From NCBI GenBank assembly GCA_013213905.1, contig JABSSQ010000005.1:1-44877 (forward strand): a stretch of DNA of 44,877 bases, read 5' to 3'. The notes below the pieces were generated by a model. The model did not search any database and had not been told where the DNA came from. It saw nothing but the letters and a program-made list of their open reading frames with translations. The position numbers were made by a program, and so were the translations under genes. The stretch comes from Verrucomicrobiales bacterium. Lineage in GTDB: Bacteria > Verrucomicrobiota > Verrucomicrobiia > Verrucomicrobiales > DEV007. Shown in pieces: positions 1 to 9,187 of this stretch; the first letter of the stretch is position 1; each line of letters starts with the position of its first letter.

Positions 1-330
1 CTGACGCTTCAACATGGCCGGCATCAGCGCTGTGGGATCGTTACGAAGTTTCTCTTTACCCAGCATCCCCGGATGGCGACCACTCATCAATCCAGTCCGA
101 CTCGGCACACAGGTGGAACCGGACGAATAGAAGCTGGTCCATTTCTGCCCCTCAGCGGACAACTGGTCGAGGTGCGGCGTCTTGATCTTCTCATTGCCGT
201 AGCAACCGAGGTCTCCGTAACCCAGATCATCGACAAAGATCAGGATGATGTTCGGTCGAGGAGCTTCGGCCTGCAGTGAAGGCACTCCAAAAACGAGGGC
301 AAGAGCGAGAAAGAGAAACAGCTTCTTCAT
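1..330 (-). CDS. Sulfatase, N-terminal part (truncated by left window edge)
   Basis: Reverse translation from ATG at 330: MKKLFLFLALALVFGVPSLQAEAPRPNIILIFVDDLGYGDLGCYGNEKIKTPHLDQLSAEGQKWTSFYSSGSTCVPSRTGLMSGRHPG...; signal peptide, metal-binding DDLGYGDLG and the C-x-P-S-R formylglycine motif. No stop before position 1, hence absent from the ORF track. Confidence 0.93.
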   Translation of the reverse strand, partial: MKKLFLFLALALVFGVPSLQAEAPRPNIILIFVDDLGYGDLGCYGNEKIKTPHLDQLSAEGQKWTSFYSSGSTCVPSRTGLMSGRHPGMLGKEKLRNDPTALMPAMLKRQ

Positions 331-415
331 AGGGACGACAAAGTCTGCGAAAAGCCCCTTCGCCACACAACGCAATCCCTCCCATGATTGCGGCACCCAT
401 TCGACACTGCCCGAT

Positions 416-1213
416 CTACTGCGAAGCAAATTTCGTGAGCAGCCCTTTTTCCCGGGCCGTATTCATCACCCTCACGAAGAGCACGCCGGCGGCCGCGAGG
501 TAAACCACGTTGAGTCCGGTGGCGATTCCCAGCTCGCCCCAGTTGACGACCCCGTCCTTGAGGACATCGCGCATGCCTTCAAACACGTAGGAACACGGCA
601 GCAGCTTCGCTACCCATTGCAAGGCGGTCGGCAGGTAGTCGACCGGGTAGTAAACGGCCGCAAAGGGCTGGATAAAAAACGGCACCGCCCAGGCCAGCGT
701 TTCCGCGGCCGGCCCCCAGCGAACAATCAAGGCGGTGGAAATCATTCCCAGCGCCCAGCCGAAGATGAGCAGGTTGAAAACGAACGGGATCAACGCCCAG
801 CTCAACTGGAACACATTAAAGGAATACAGCAGTGCCGAAAGACCGGCCAGCATCACCGAAGTGACCCCGGCTCGCATCATTCCCACCGCGTAGGTAGACC
901 CGAGATAATCCGCATTGGTGACGGGGGCGGCAAAGATGTTGAGCAGGTTGCGCGACCAGACATCCTCAAGAAAGAAGATCGCCACGCCCTGCTGCGCACG
1001 GAAAAGGATATCCCATAGAATCACGGCACCGATGAGGAAGGTGATCTCGTGGGGGAAATCGTCACCCACGTTCTGCTGCAGGAAACGTGTCAGGTATCCC
1101 CAGACCAGCAGATGCACCAGCGGCCAGAAGATGAGTTCCACGATTCGCACCGGAGTCCGGGTGTAAAGATAGAGGTAACGCAGCACGAGGGCTTTGATGG
1201 TGTAGAAACTCAT
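416..1213 (-). CDS. ABC-2 type transporter permease
   Basis: 265 aa, about six hydrophobic segments; ABC-2 permease-like sequence (MSFYTIKALVLRYLYLYTRTPVRIVELIFWPLVHLLVWGYL); overlaps the stop of the adjacent ATPase gene by 4 nt. Confidence 0.88.
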   Translation of the reverse strand: MSFYTIKALVLRYLYLYTRTPVRIVELIFWPLVHLLVWGYLTRFLQQNVGDDFPHEITFLIGAVILWDILFRAQQGVAIFFLEDVWSRNLLNIFAAPVTNADYLGSTYAVGMMRAGVTSVMLAGLSALLYSFNVFQLSWALIPFVFNLLIFGWALGMISTALIVRWGPAAETLAWAVPFFIQPFAAVYYPVDYLPTALQWVAKLLPCSYVFEGMRDVLKDGVVNWGELGIATGLNVVYLAAAGVLFVRVMNTAREKGLLTKFASQ

Positions 1214-1977
1214 GAGCCCCCCTCCTTTCGCTCCCGGTTGCTCTCGATATCACCACTGCGAGCTACTCGAATGAAAACATCCTCCAGCGACTCCTCTTCG
1301 AAATGATGCAGGGTTTCCTCGGAAGTCCCGGTAAACAGGACCTTCCCCTTGTGCATGAAAACCACGCGATCGCAGACCTCTTCAACATCACGCATGTTGT
1401 GCGAGGTGTAGAGAATCGTGGTGCCTTCCTCATCGCGGATGCGCTTCACCACCTTGCGAACTTTGTCGGCGATGTCAGGATCGAGACTCGCGGTAGGTTC
1501 ATCGAGCAGGAGCAGGCGCGGACGATTCAGGAGTGCCTTGCATAAATTCAAACGGGTCCCCTCTCCGGCAGAGAGTTCTCCGCTGACTCGTTCCTTCAAA
1601 TGGGAAATCTCCAGCATCTCGAGAACCTCGTCGATGCGAGCCTTCAAATTCGGCACGCGATAGATCTGCCCAAAGACCTTCAGGTTCTGCCAGACACGGA
1701 GATTGCCCGGCAGCTGGGTGTAGGTGCTGCAGAAATTCATGCTGCGCAGGACCTCAATCCGGTTAGCCATCAGTTCCTTGCCGAACACCTCGATGTGGCC
1801 GCCTGTGGGCGTGACGATGCCGAGCACCATGTTGATTGCGGTGGTTTTCCCGGCGCCATTGGCCCCGAGCAACCCGAGAATCTCACCGTCGCCGATATCA
1901 AACGAAACCCCGTTCACCGAAGTGACGTTGCCGAACTTTTTCGTCAGATCTCTGACCTGTAGAAGCGGGGGTTCCAT
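1210..1977 (-). CDS. ABC transporter ATP-binding protein
   Basis: Walker A GANGAGKTT, signature-like LSAGEGTR, Walker B LLLLDEPTASLDP, H-loop TSHN. ATG at 1977 (ORF track uses GTG at 1983). Confidence 0.95.
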   Translation of the reverse strand: MEPPLLQVRDLTKKFGNVTSVNGVSFDIGDGEILGLLGANGAGKTTAINMVLGIVTPTGGHIEVFGKELMANRIEVLRSMNFCSTYTQLPGNLRVWQNLKVFGQIYRVPNLKARIDEVLEMLEISHLKERVSGELSAGEGTRLNLCKALLNRPRLLLLDEPTASLDPDIADKVRKVVKRIRDEEGTTILYTSHNMRDVEEVCDRVVFMHKGKVLFTGTSEETLHHFEEESLEDVFIRVARSGDIESNRERKEGGS

Positions 1978-2077
1978 GCGCACATTCTCCTAAACTGCGT
2001 GACTCGCGCGCGCAACCGCGTATGCGTGGAAGGTTTGTCAGCTCGACCCTCGTCGTCCTAGTGTGATCCCAGATCCT

Positions 2078-3559
2078 ATGAAGACGCTTGCCACCATCCT
2101 GTTCGCTCTTTTCGCCCTTTCACCCGCGCGTGCCGAAAAGGACTACAATGTGCTTTTCATTATTTCAGACGACCTCACCTACACGGCACTGTCCTGCTAC
2201 GGCAACGAAGTCTGCCAAACCCCCAGCATCGACAGCCTCGCCGACCGGGGAACCCTCTTTACAAGAGCCTACTGCCAGGGCACCTACTGCGGCCCCTCAC
2301 GAGCCTCCTTCATGTCCGGGTATTATCCCCATGCGACCGGATCCCTCGGCTACGGTAATCCCCGCCCCCGCATCGGCGACCGGGCCATGTGGGCCGAGCA
2401 TTTCAAGAATCATGGTTACCACACCGCGCGGGTCAGCAAGATCTTCCACATGGGCGTTCCCGGCGGCGTGGAATACAAAAAGGAGAATCTACCCCCGGAA
2501 CATGAGAGCTACAACGGCGCCGACGACGCGGCATGCTGGACGGAACGTTTCAACACTCCCGGACCGGAGTGGCAGGCCGAAGGAGACGGGGAAACGCTCC
2601 AGAAGAACCCCGACGGAAAACGTCCGGTCGTCGGCGGCAACACCTTCGTCGTCGTGGAAGCCGATGGAGATGATCTCGTTCACGCTGACGGTAAGGCGGC
2701 AAAGAAGGCCGCCGAATTGATCCAGGCGAACAAGGACAAGCGCTTCTGGCTCGGCGTCGGTTTCGTGCGCCCTCACGTCCCCTTCGTGGCGCCCCGCAAG
2801 TACTACGAACCATTCCTTCCCTACGATAAGATGGTTCTCCCTCCCAAGATCGAAGGCGACTGGGATGACATTCCCAAGCCAGGCATCAATTACTGCACCA
2901 GCGAAAACATGCAGATGGACATCCGCAAACAGAAGAAGGCGGTAGGAGCCTACTATGCTTCGGTGGCCTACATGGATGCCCAGGTCGGCGTTGTGCTCGA
3001 CGCCCTCAAAGAGGCAGGCCTCGAAGATGACACTATCATTATCTTCACCAGCGACCATGGTTACCATCTCGGGGAGCACGACTTCTGGGCCAAGGTCAGT
3101 CTCCGTGATGTTTCGTCAGGAGTACCGCTGATCATTTCAGTGCCGGGTCAGAAACCGGCCGTCTGCAACTCGCTCGTGGAACTGATCGATCTCTACCCCA
3201 CGCTCTCATCCCTCTGCGGACTTCCCGTCCCTGAGCGACTCCAGGGAAAGGACATCTCTGCCATGATCGAGCTCCCGACCTTCGAAGTACGCGAAGAGGC
3301 TTTCAGCGTCGCCCCGATGAGAAAAGGATTCCTTCTTCGCACCCGCGACTATTCCTACATCCAGTATGAAGAGGATGCGTCGAAGGGAATCGAACTGTTC
3401 GATATCAAGAAGGACCCCGGCCAATACACCAACCTTGCCAAGAATCCGGAATACGCCCAGCTCGTCGAACGCTTCAAAACCCGGATGACTGAGCGCCTCA
3501 AAGAAGTTCGCACCAACGACCTTGGCCTGACCTACGAGAACGGCGAGGTAGTCGACTAG
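2078..3559 (+). CDS. Secreted sulfatase (iduronate-2-sulfatase-like)
   Basis: Signal peptide MKTLATILFALFALSPARA; NVLFIISDDLTYTALSCYGN; formylglycine motif YCGPSRASFMSG; FTSDHGYHLGEHDFWAK. ATG at 2078 preferred over GTG 2063. Confidence 0.95.
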   Translation: MKTLATILFALFALSPARAEKDYNVLFIISDDLTYTALSCYGNEVCQTPSIDSLADRGTLFTRAYCQGTYCGPSRASFMSGYYPHATGSLGYGNPRPRIGDRAMWAEHFKNHGYHTARVSKIFHMGVPGGVEYKKENLPPEHESYNGADDAACWTERFNTPGPEWQAEGDGETLQKNPDGKRPVVGGNTFVVVEADGDDLVHADGKAAKKAAELIQANKDKRFWLGVGFVRPHVPFVAPRKYYEPFLPYDKMVLPPKIEGDWDDIPKPGINYCTSENMQMDIRKQKKAVGAYYASVAYMDAQVGVVLDALKEAGLEDDTIIIFTSDHGYHLGEHDFWAKVSLRDVSSGVPLIISVPGQKPAVCNSLVELIDLYPTLSSLCGLPVPERLQGKDISAMIELPTFEVREEAFSVAPMRKGFLLRTRDYSYIQYEEDASKGIELFDIKKDPGQYTNLAKNPEYAQLVERFKTRMTERLKEVRTNDLGLTYENGEVVD

Positions 3560-3750
3560 GCATCTCTTTCCGGTTCGGCCTCAACTACCTTCGCCGCACG
3601 ATTAGCGGCATCGTCGATGCGCCGTTTTTCCAGGCTCCGGATCGCCGGCACCTTTTCAGGATCGTTCTCCGCCGATACGGGAGGAGTCTGAAACACCCTG
3701 CGCGGTTTCCTGTGCCGTGACATCGCGTCCGCGCACGACTGAACGGTCAT
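3556..3750 (-). CDS. Small basic hypothetical protein (uncertain)
   Basis: 64 aa ORF filling the gap after the sulfatase, overlapping its stop by 4 nt; no recognised domain. Confidence 0.3.
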   Translation of the reverse strand: MTVQSCADAMSRHRKPRRVFQTPPVSAENDPEKVPAIRSLEKRRIDDAANRAAKVVEAEPERDA

Positions 3751-3771
3751 GTCGTTTTCAGACCGTCAAAA

Positions 3772-3804
3772 CTCCTGACATTGGCACCTATATAAAGTCA
3801 GGAG
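3772..3804. repeat. Perfect 8-bp inverted repeat CTCCTGAC-N17-GTCAGGAG
   Basis: Read directly: ctcctgac attggcacctatataaa gtcaggag, in the intergenic region. Confidence 0.6.
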
Positions 3805-3947
3805 CAACGCCTAACACCACCCTCTTTCAATCACACCTCAATATTTATTGAGATTTTCCCTTGCCAGCTTCGTCATCGACTGCTGTAATCCCAAATTGTT
3901 AACATATCTTGATAATCAATATTACTTAACCATTACCCCCATCCGCC

Positions 3948-4628
3948 ATGCACCACGTTCCCACCAGTTGCCTGGACCGGCTTACGCCAACGGATTTCAT
4001 CTTCATCCAGAAAGCCCTGCTGGATGAGCAATCCCACTCAGAAGCGCTTTACACGCTCTTCAAAGACCGCGAATCACTGATTGCCCTGGTTGAACACGAC
4101 AAGCTCTTCGAAGCGATCATTGACAATGCCTACCCGCTCTCGATCTCACCGGAACTCTACTTTTTTGTCCTGGTCAGGAGAGCCCTCATCGAAGCGGGCA
4201 TCACCGAACTCCACATTGCCGACTACGTCGCAGCGACCCTCGCCTCTCATTCCGCGGGAACGCCGATGACAGGCCTTCAACCGACTCGCGAAGATCTCGA
4301 CTTCACCTATCACGTCGACTTCATCGACGAGATGGAAGGCCTCAGCAATTACGACCGCTTCTTTCTCCAGGTGCAATGCGGCAACAGCTTCATGGTCCTG
4401 ACTGGATTGTTTCCCGGCTTCATCGAAAATCGGGCCAATCGCCGCGGTGCTCCCCGGGTCGACTATTACCAGGAGGTGGCACGCTGTGCTTTCAAGTGGG
4501 CAGCAAATCACCCGCTGGCCAACGAGTTTGATCTCGAAAACGTCTACCCGGTTCTCGCCGACAAGTTCGATGACACCCGTAAGGCGCTGAATCACCTTGC
4601 CAACGACTATCTTTTCCTCGGCAACTGA
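3948..4628 (+). CDS. Conserved hypothetical protein, 226 aa
   Basis: Intact ORF with ATG after an AT-rich upstream region; internal pattern SPELYFFVLVRRALIEAGI...GNSFMVLTGLFPGFIENRANRRGAP looks like a conserved uncharacterised cytosolic family. Confidence 0.82.
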   Translation: MHHVPTSCLDRLTPTDFIFIQKALLDEQSHSEALYTLFKDRESLIALVEHDKLFEAIIDNAYPLSISPELYFFVLVRRALIEAGITELHIADYVAATLASHSAGTPMTGLQPTREDLDFTYHVDFIDEMEGLSNYDRFFLQVQCGNSFMVLTGLFPGFIENRANRRGAPRVDYYQEVARCAFKWAANHPLANEFDLENVYPVLADKFDDTRKALNHLANDYLFLGN

Positions 4629-4634
4629 GCCGCG

Positions 4635-7367
4635 CTACACTTCAGCGGTCGAGGTGGAACTCGACCCTCCATCCCCACCTATCAGAGACGCCATTGATTC
4701 GGCGGTCAGGTTCAACTGGCTCGTTGCGCCCGCAAGCAGATCGCCGGCGAGGTCGTCTTTCTTCTCCTGCATCTGCTGGATGCGTTCCTCGACCGTGTTC
4801 CGGCAGATCAGTTTGTGAACGAACACCGGTTTATCCTGACCGATACGATACGCCCGGTCCGTCGCCTGGTTTTCGGCCGCCGGGTTCCACCACGGGTCAT
4901 AGTGAATCACGGTATCGGCACCTGTCAGGGTCAACCCTGTGCCACCGGCCTTCAGGGAAATCAGAAAGACCTCGCCTTCCCCGCCCTGGAACCTTTCGAC
5001 AAGATCCTGCCGGTCCTTGGTCTCACCGGTGAGCTTCAGATACGAAATCTCTTTCCCGTTAAGGTATCGCTCAATCAACTCCAGCATGGAAGTGAACTGG
5101 GAAAACAACAGCACACGGTGTTCCTCTTCCCGGAGCGTCTCCAGCAGGTCGACCAGGTATTCAAACTTCGCCGACTCTGTCTCGCGGTTTTCGACCGTGC
5201 CCTCCTTGAGCAACTTTGGGTGACAGCAGATTTGCCTCAGCTTCAACAAGGCATCGAGAAAAACGATCTGGGCTTCCTGGCCTCGAATCGCCAGCGCTTG
5301 TCGCACCTGTTTATCCATCGTGGAACGCACCGTCTCGTAGAGATCTTTCTGATCATCATTCATCTCCACCGGATGCACGATCTCGGTTTTGGGAGGGAGC
5401 TCCTTGGCGACGTCGTGCTTGGTTCGGCGGAGAATCAACGGTCCCACCCGGTCAGCCAGAGCCTGGCGCTTCGTCTCGCTGTCATTTTTTTCGATCGGGG
5501 TTTGATAGGACTCCCGAAACACTTCCTTCGTCCCAAGCAGCCCCGGCATGAGAAAGTCCATGAGGCTCCACAGCTCGCCGAGATGATTCTCAACCGGAGT
5601 TCCTGACAGACAAACACGATGGCGCGAGTTCAGTTGTCTCGCTGCCTGCGAGACCTGCGCCCCGGGGTTCTTGATGTGCTGAGCCTCATCAAGCATGAGA
5701 AGATGAAACTCATGGCTGGAAAGTTCATCCAAATCCCGATGCAGAAGTGCGTAGGAAGTCAGCACCAGGTCCGCCTGATCAATTCGATGAAAGAGCGATT
5801 TTCTTCCGCTCCCCTGCAATACCAGCACTTCCAGATTCGGAGCAAACTTGGATGCCTCGCGCTCCCAGTTGAGCACCACGCTCGTCGGTGCAATCACCAG
5901 TGAAGGACGCCCGTCGTTTCTGCCCGATTCGATCTCGGCTGATAGATGGGTCAATGACTGAAGCGTTTTCCCCAGCCCCATGTCATCCGCGAGGATTCCA
6001 TTAAGCCCGTTATCGACGAGAAACTGCATCCAGTAGTAACCGTCGAGCTGGTATTCACGCAGCGTTGCCTCGATTCCCGGAGGAACTTCGACCCGCTCGA
6101 TTTTCTCAAAATGCAGCAGGCGCTCGCCAAGCTCCATCACTTCGACCGGAGCCTTCACTTCAATCACCTCAGCGACATCGCCTGCCATCATGAGGGCTGC
6201 GTCGGTCTTACTCAGCTTGATCGGTCCTTCGCCGAATTTGAACTCCAGCAACTCCCCCAGCGTCTTGAGCAATCTCCGAAACCTTCCCACCGGAAGAGCC
6301 AGTCCTCTTCCGTCCGGCAGAAAGATCATGAACTCCTGACCGTCCGGCATTTCCTCGGTCACTTCGAGAAATTGATTTTTCACCAGTGCCGCGAGGATGG
6401 GCTGAAGCTCAAAAGTCTCGCCATCGATTTCAAATCCGGCCGACAAGTGAAACCATCCCTTGCCTTCCTCGACAATTTCCGCGCTCCAGGTCTCTGATCG
6501 AAACACCAGCGGCTCGTAGCCCACGTCTGGAGCATAGCGCACCTCCCACTTTCGCCGTTCCAGGGCAGGCGCCCCTTCATGCCGGAACCGCTGCCAGTAA
6601 AACTCCGGGTGAGGCCACTCCTTCGAATCAGGAGCCCACAAGGTTCCCTCGGTCGCAATAGGCTTCAGCTTCTTGAGAGACTGGGGCAGCTCCTCGGCTC
6701 CGGGACTCAAGTTCAGCGCGTAAAGACAGTTCAGCGCTTCTGTTTCAGCAGCGCGGGATCTTTTGATCTTTCTGTCAGGTAGAACAAGAGGCGGAAGCTG
6801 ACCGCCGGGATTGAGGGGGACCCGATGCCCATCGTAGACCGCAAACGCTTCCGCGACAATCTCCGGCATCCATTCCGCTCTTTTCCCCTCCGGACGGCGT
6901 CTCGCTCGAAAGAGAAAGGAAGGTTCGATCTCATCCGCAGGCGTTGAGGGCTCCAGGGCCGATTCGGGCTCAAGATCGAGAACCTTGCCCTCCACCATTC
7001 GATCAGCATGAGGAGTGCCTCCCATGGCGCGCTCGAGCCGCTCGCCCGACTTGGCGAGATAGACCAACAACGCCGCCGCATGCTCACAATTCAGCCGGCG
7101 CGAACACTGGCAGTCTCCTTCCAGTATTAAGGATGCACCCTCTCTCCAAATGGCCACGACCGGTTCGAAGGTTGCACCGTTTTTCTCAGCAACAACACCG
7201 CGCAGCTCAACGTCTCCGGTGTCGAGCAGCTCCGCTACCACGCTACTGACGAGGCGCGCGCCTACGAGTTTGCCACCAGCGACAAGGGCGCCCGCCTCGA
7301 AGCACGATTCCCAATGCCGCCCCTCAATCCAGGACGACAATTCTTCAACTCCAAGCGCTTCACTCAC
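4635..7367 (-). CDS. SNF2-family DEAD/DEAH helicase with N-terminal SWIM zinc finger
   Basis: 910 aa; SWIM pattern CQCSRRLNCEH; helicase motifs ADDMGLGKTLQ, LDEAQHIKN, SGTPVENHLGELWSLMDFL, LLFSQFTSM, SLKAGGTGLTLTGADTVIHYDPWWNPAAENQATDRAYRIGQ. GTG start. Confidence 0.96.
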   Translation of the reverse strand: MSEALGVEELSSWIEGRHWESCFEAGALVAGGKLVGARLVSSVVAELLDTGDVELRGVVAEKNGATFEPVVAIWREGASLILEGDCQCSRRLNCEHAAALLVYLAKSGERLERAMGGTPHADRMVEGKVLDLEPESALEPSTPADEIEPSFLFRARRRPEGKRAEWMPEIVAEAFAVYDGHRVPLNPGGQLPPLVLPDRKIKRSRAAETEALNCLYALNLSPGAEELPQSLKKLKPIATEGTLWAPDSKEWPHPEFYWQRFRHEGAPALERRKWEVRYAPDVGYEPLVFRSETWSAEIVEEGKGWFHLSAGFEIDGETFELQPILAALVKNQFLEVTEEMPDGQEFMIFLPDGRGLALPVGRFRRLLKTLGELLEFKFGEGPIKLSKTDAALMMAGDVAEVIEVKAPVEVMELGERLLHFEKIERVEVPPGIEATLREYQLDGYYWMQFLVDNGLNGILADDMGLGKTLQSLTHLSAEIESGRNDGRPSLVIAPTSVVLNWEREASKFAPNLEVLVLQGSGRKSLFHRIDQADLVLTSYALLHRDLDELSSHEFHLLMLDEAQHIKNPGAQVSQAARQLNSRHRVCLSGTPVENHLGELWSLMDFLMPGLLGTKEVFRESYQTPIEKNDSETKRQALADRVGPLILRRTKHDVAKELPPKTEIVHPVEMNDDQKDLYETVRSTMDKQVRQALAIRGQEAQIVFLDALLKLRQICCHPKLLKEGTVENRETESAKFEYLVDLLETLREEEHRVLLFSQFTSMLELIERYLNGKEISYLKLTGETKDRQDLVERFQGGEGEVFLISLKAGGTGLTLTGADTVIHYDPWWNPAAENQATDRAYRIGQDKPVFVHKLICRNTVEERIQQMQEKKDDLAGDLLAGATSQLNLTAESMASLIGGDGGSSSTSTAEV

Positions 7368-7414
7368 GATGCCAATCCATCACCCGAAAGGACGCATCCG
7401 GCAAGCTATCCTGC

Positions 7415-8050
7415 TCACTCTTCACGGACTTCTTCGCTGTCAGCATCAATCACCCCTTCGGATGACTGCAGTGAAGCCTGCGCTTCAGCGGATTCCAGCC
7501 CCTTTCCGATCACGCGGGCGGCAGATCCCATGAAGATCATGGTCATGCCGTTCATGAGAATGCGGACACCGATGAGAATTCCAATGGCCCAGACTCCTGA
7601 AAGCGGCCATTGCCGCCAGATGATCAGCCCCAGCAGGAGCGTAATGATACCGCTGAACAACAACCAACCCCAGCCTTGAGTCGGGCGAGCCTGAAACGCG
7701 GCCACACCCGTCAAAATGCCGTCAGCGACGAAGTAGATGGCGAGAATCAAGGTCAGGCCTGCCAACGCGGATAACGGTTGGAGCAAAACATAGACTCCGA
7801 CCACTACCGTCAGAACCCCGACGAGGATGGTGAGAATCTTGGCACCACTCCCAAATACCCTGAAGCCGTGAAGCACCTGGAAAATTCCACTCAAAACCAA
7901 CAGGACCCCGATCAGAACCGTGATCGCAATCCCGGCCACCATCGGCGACGACATCGCAAAGACTCCTAACAGGAGAACAAGGAAACCGATAAAGAGGAAA
8001 AAACCTCCGCCTTTTTTAACCGCAGTGCCAATGGTAGGATCATCACTCAT
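7415..8050 (-). CDS. HdeD-family / DUF308 membrane protein
   Basis: From ATG at 8050: MSDDPTIGTAVKKGGGFFLFIGFLVLLLGVFAMSSP... with repeated paired TM helices and IGVLLVLSGIFQVLHGF. The longer ORF to 9193 is antisense to the aldo/keto reductase gene. Confidence 0.85.
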   Translation of the reverse strand: MSDDPTIGTAVKKGGGFFLFIGFLVLLLGVFAMSSPMVAGIAITVLIGVLLVLSGIFQVLHGFRVFGSGAKILTILVGVLTVVVGVYVLLQPLSALAGLTLILAIYFVADGILTGVAAFQARPTQGWGWLLFSGIITLLLGLIIWRQWPLSGVWAIGILIGVRILMNGMTMIFMGSAARVIGKGLESAEAQASLQSSEGVIDADSEEVREE

Positions 8051-8161
8051 GTCCGAATCATAGTAGAACGACGTTTTCGTGACAAGCATCCCTAGCTGTA
8101 AGATTTGGCACACCATGGCTACCCATTGACGAACCGTAGCGATTCCTCCATCCTCCCGGCC

Positions 8162-9187
8162 ATGGCGTACCAACTTCCACAGCGCACCCTGGGACGAACC
8201 GGCCTCCGGGTTTCGGCCCTCGGCTTTGGCGGCGCCGTCATTGGGGATCTGTATTCGAATATTGATGAGTCCACGGCTCAGGAAACTATCCGGACCTCGC
8301 TGGATAGCGGGGTCAACCTGCTCGACACCTCGCCACTCTATGGACACGGCTTGTCCGAACACCGCATCGGAGCCGCCTTGAGACTGGTTCCTGGCCCTGA
8401 CGTTATTATCTCCACCAAGATAGGTCGCATCACCGATCCCTTTTCGCCTCGCAACAATGCCAAGACCGGCTACTTCGGGGGCGCCCCGCATGCAGTCGCT
8501 TTTGACTACAGCGGCGATGGCGTGATGCGCTCCCTCGAACAATCGCTGCTCCGCCTTGGCCGGGATCATGTCGAAATGGTTCTCGTGCACGACCTCGAAC
8601 CTGGCGCTCACGGGGACAACTACGAAACGGCATTCAAAGAAGCTATCGACGGAGCGGTGCCCGCATTGACCCGTCTGCGCGATCAGGGAGTCATCAAGGG
8701 ATACGGCATCGGGGTGAACGATACGGATGCGGCGGAGCGTTTTGTCAGGAATTCCGATCCCGATGCCGTTCTCCTGGCGGGGCGCTATTCTCTCCTCGAG
8801 CAACCGGCCCGGAAATCTTTCCTTCCCCTCGCCGAGGAACGGAACATCGGCGTGATTCTCGGGGGCGTCTTCAACTCGGGCGTTCTCGCCACTGGCCCGG
8901 TGCCCGGCGCGCGCTACAACTACGCCGAGGCACCACCTGAAATTCTCGACCGGGTCGAAAAGATCGAAGCAGTCTGTCAGCGACACAATGTCCCGTTGCG
9001 CACCGCTGCCCTGAAGTTCGTTTTCGGACACCCGGCTGTTGGCAGCGTTGTGCTTGGGGCAGCAAAACCATCCGAGGTCACCAGCCAGTTCGACGACTTT
9101 AATCAGGTGGTGCCCGCCGAACTCTGGGCGGAGCTTCAAAGCGAAGAACTGATCGCTCCGGGCGTTCCCGTTCCCCAATCCGGTTGA
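8162..9187 (+). CDS. Aldo/keto reductase
   Basis: MAYQLPQRTLGRTGLRVSALGFGGAVIG; LLDTSPLYGHGLSEHRIG; FVFGHPAVGSVVLGAAKPSEV. Confidence 0.93.
   Translation: MAYQLPQRTLGRTGLRVSALGFGGAVIGDLYSNIDESTAQETIRTSLDSGVNLLDTSPLYGHGLSEHRIGAALRLVPGPDVIISTKIGRITDPFSPRNNAKTGYFGGAPHAVAFDYSGDGVMRSLEQSLLRLGRDHVEMVLVHDLEPGAHGDNYETAFKEAIDGAVPALTRLRDQGVIKGYGIGVNDTDAAERFVRNSDPDAVLLAGRYSLLEQPARKSFLPLAEERNIGVILGGVFNSGVLATGPVPGARYNYAEAPPEILDRVEKIEAVCQRHNVPLRTAALKFVFGHPAVGSVVLGAAKPSEVTSQFDDFNQVVPAELWAELQSEELIAPGVPVPQSG

Noticed and set aside
245-1018. 257-aa plus-strand ORF
   Set aside because: Antisense to the ABC permease and sulfatase start; composition not protein-like.
3909-3919. FNR-box-like TTGATAATCAA
   Set aside because: The FNR consensus needs four nucleotides between half-sites (TTGATnnnnATCAA); here there is one.
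4815-5606. 263-aa plus-strand ORF
   Set aside because: Antisense to conserved SNF2 helicase motifs.
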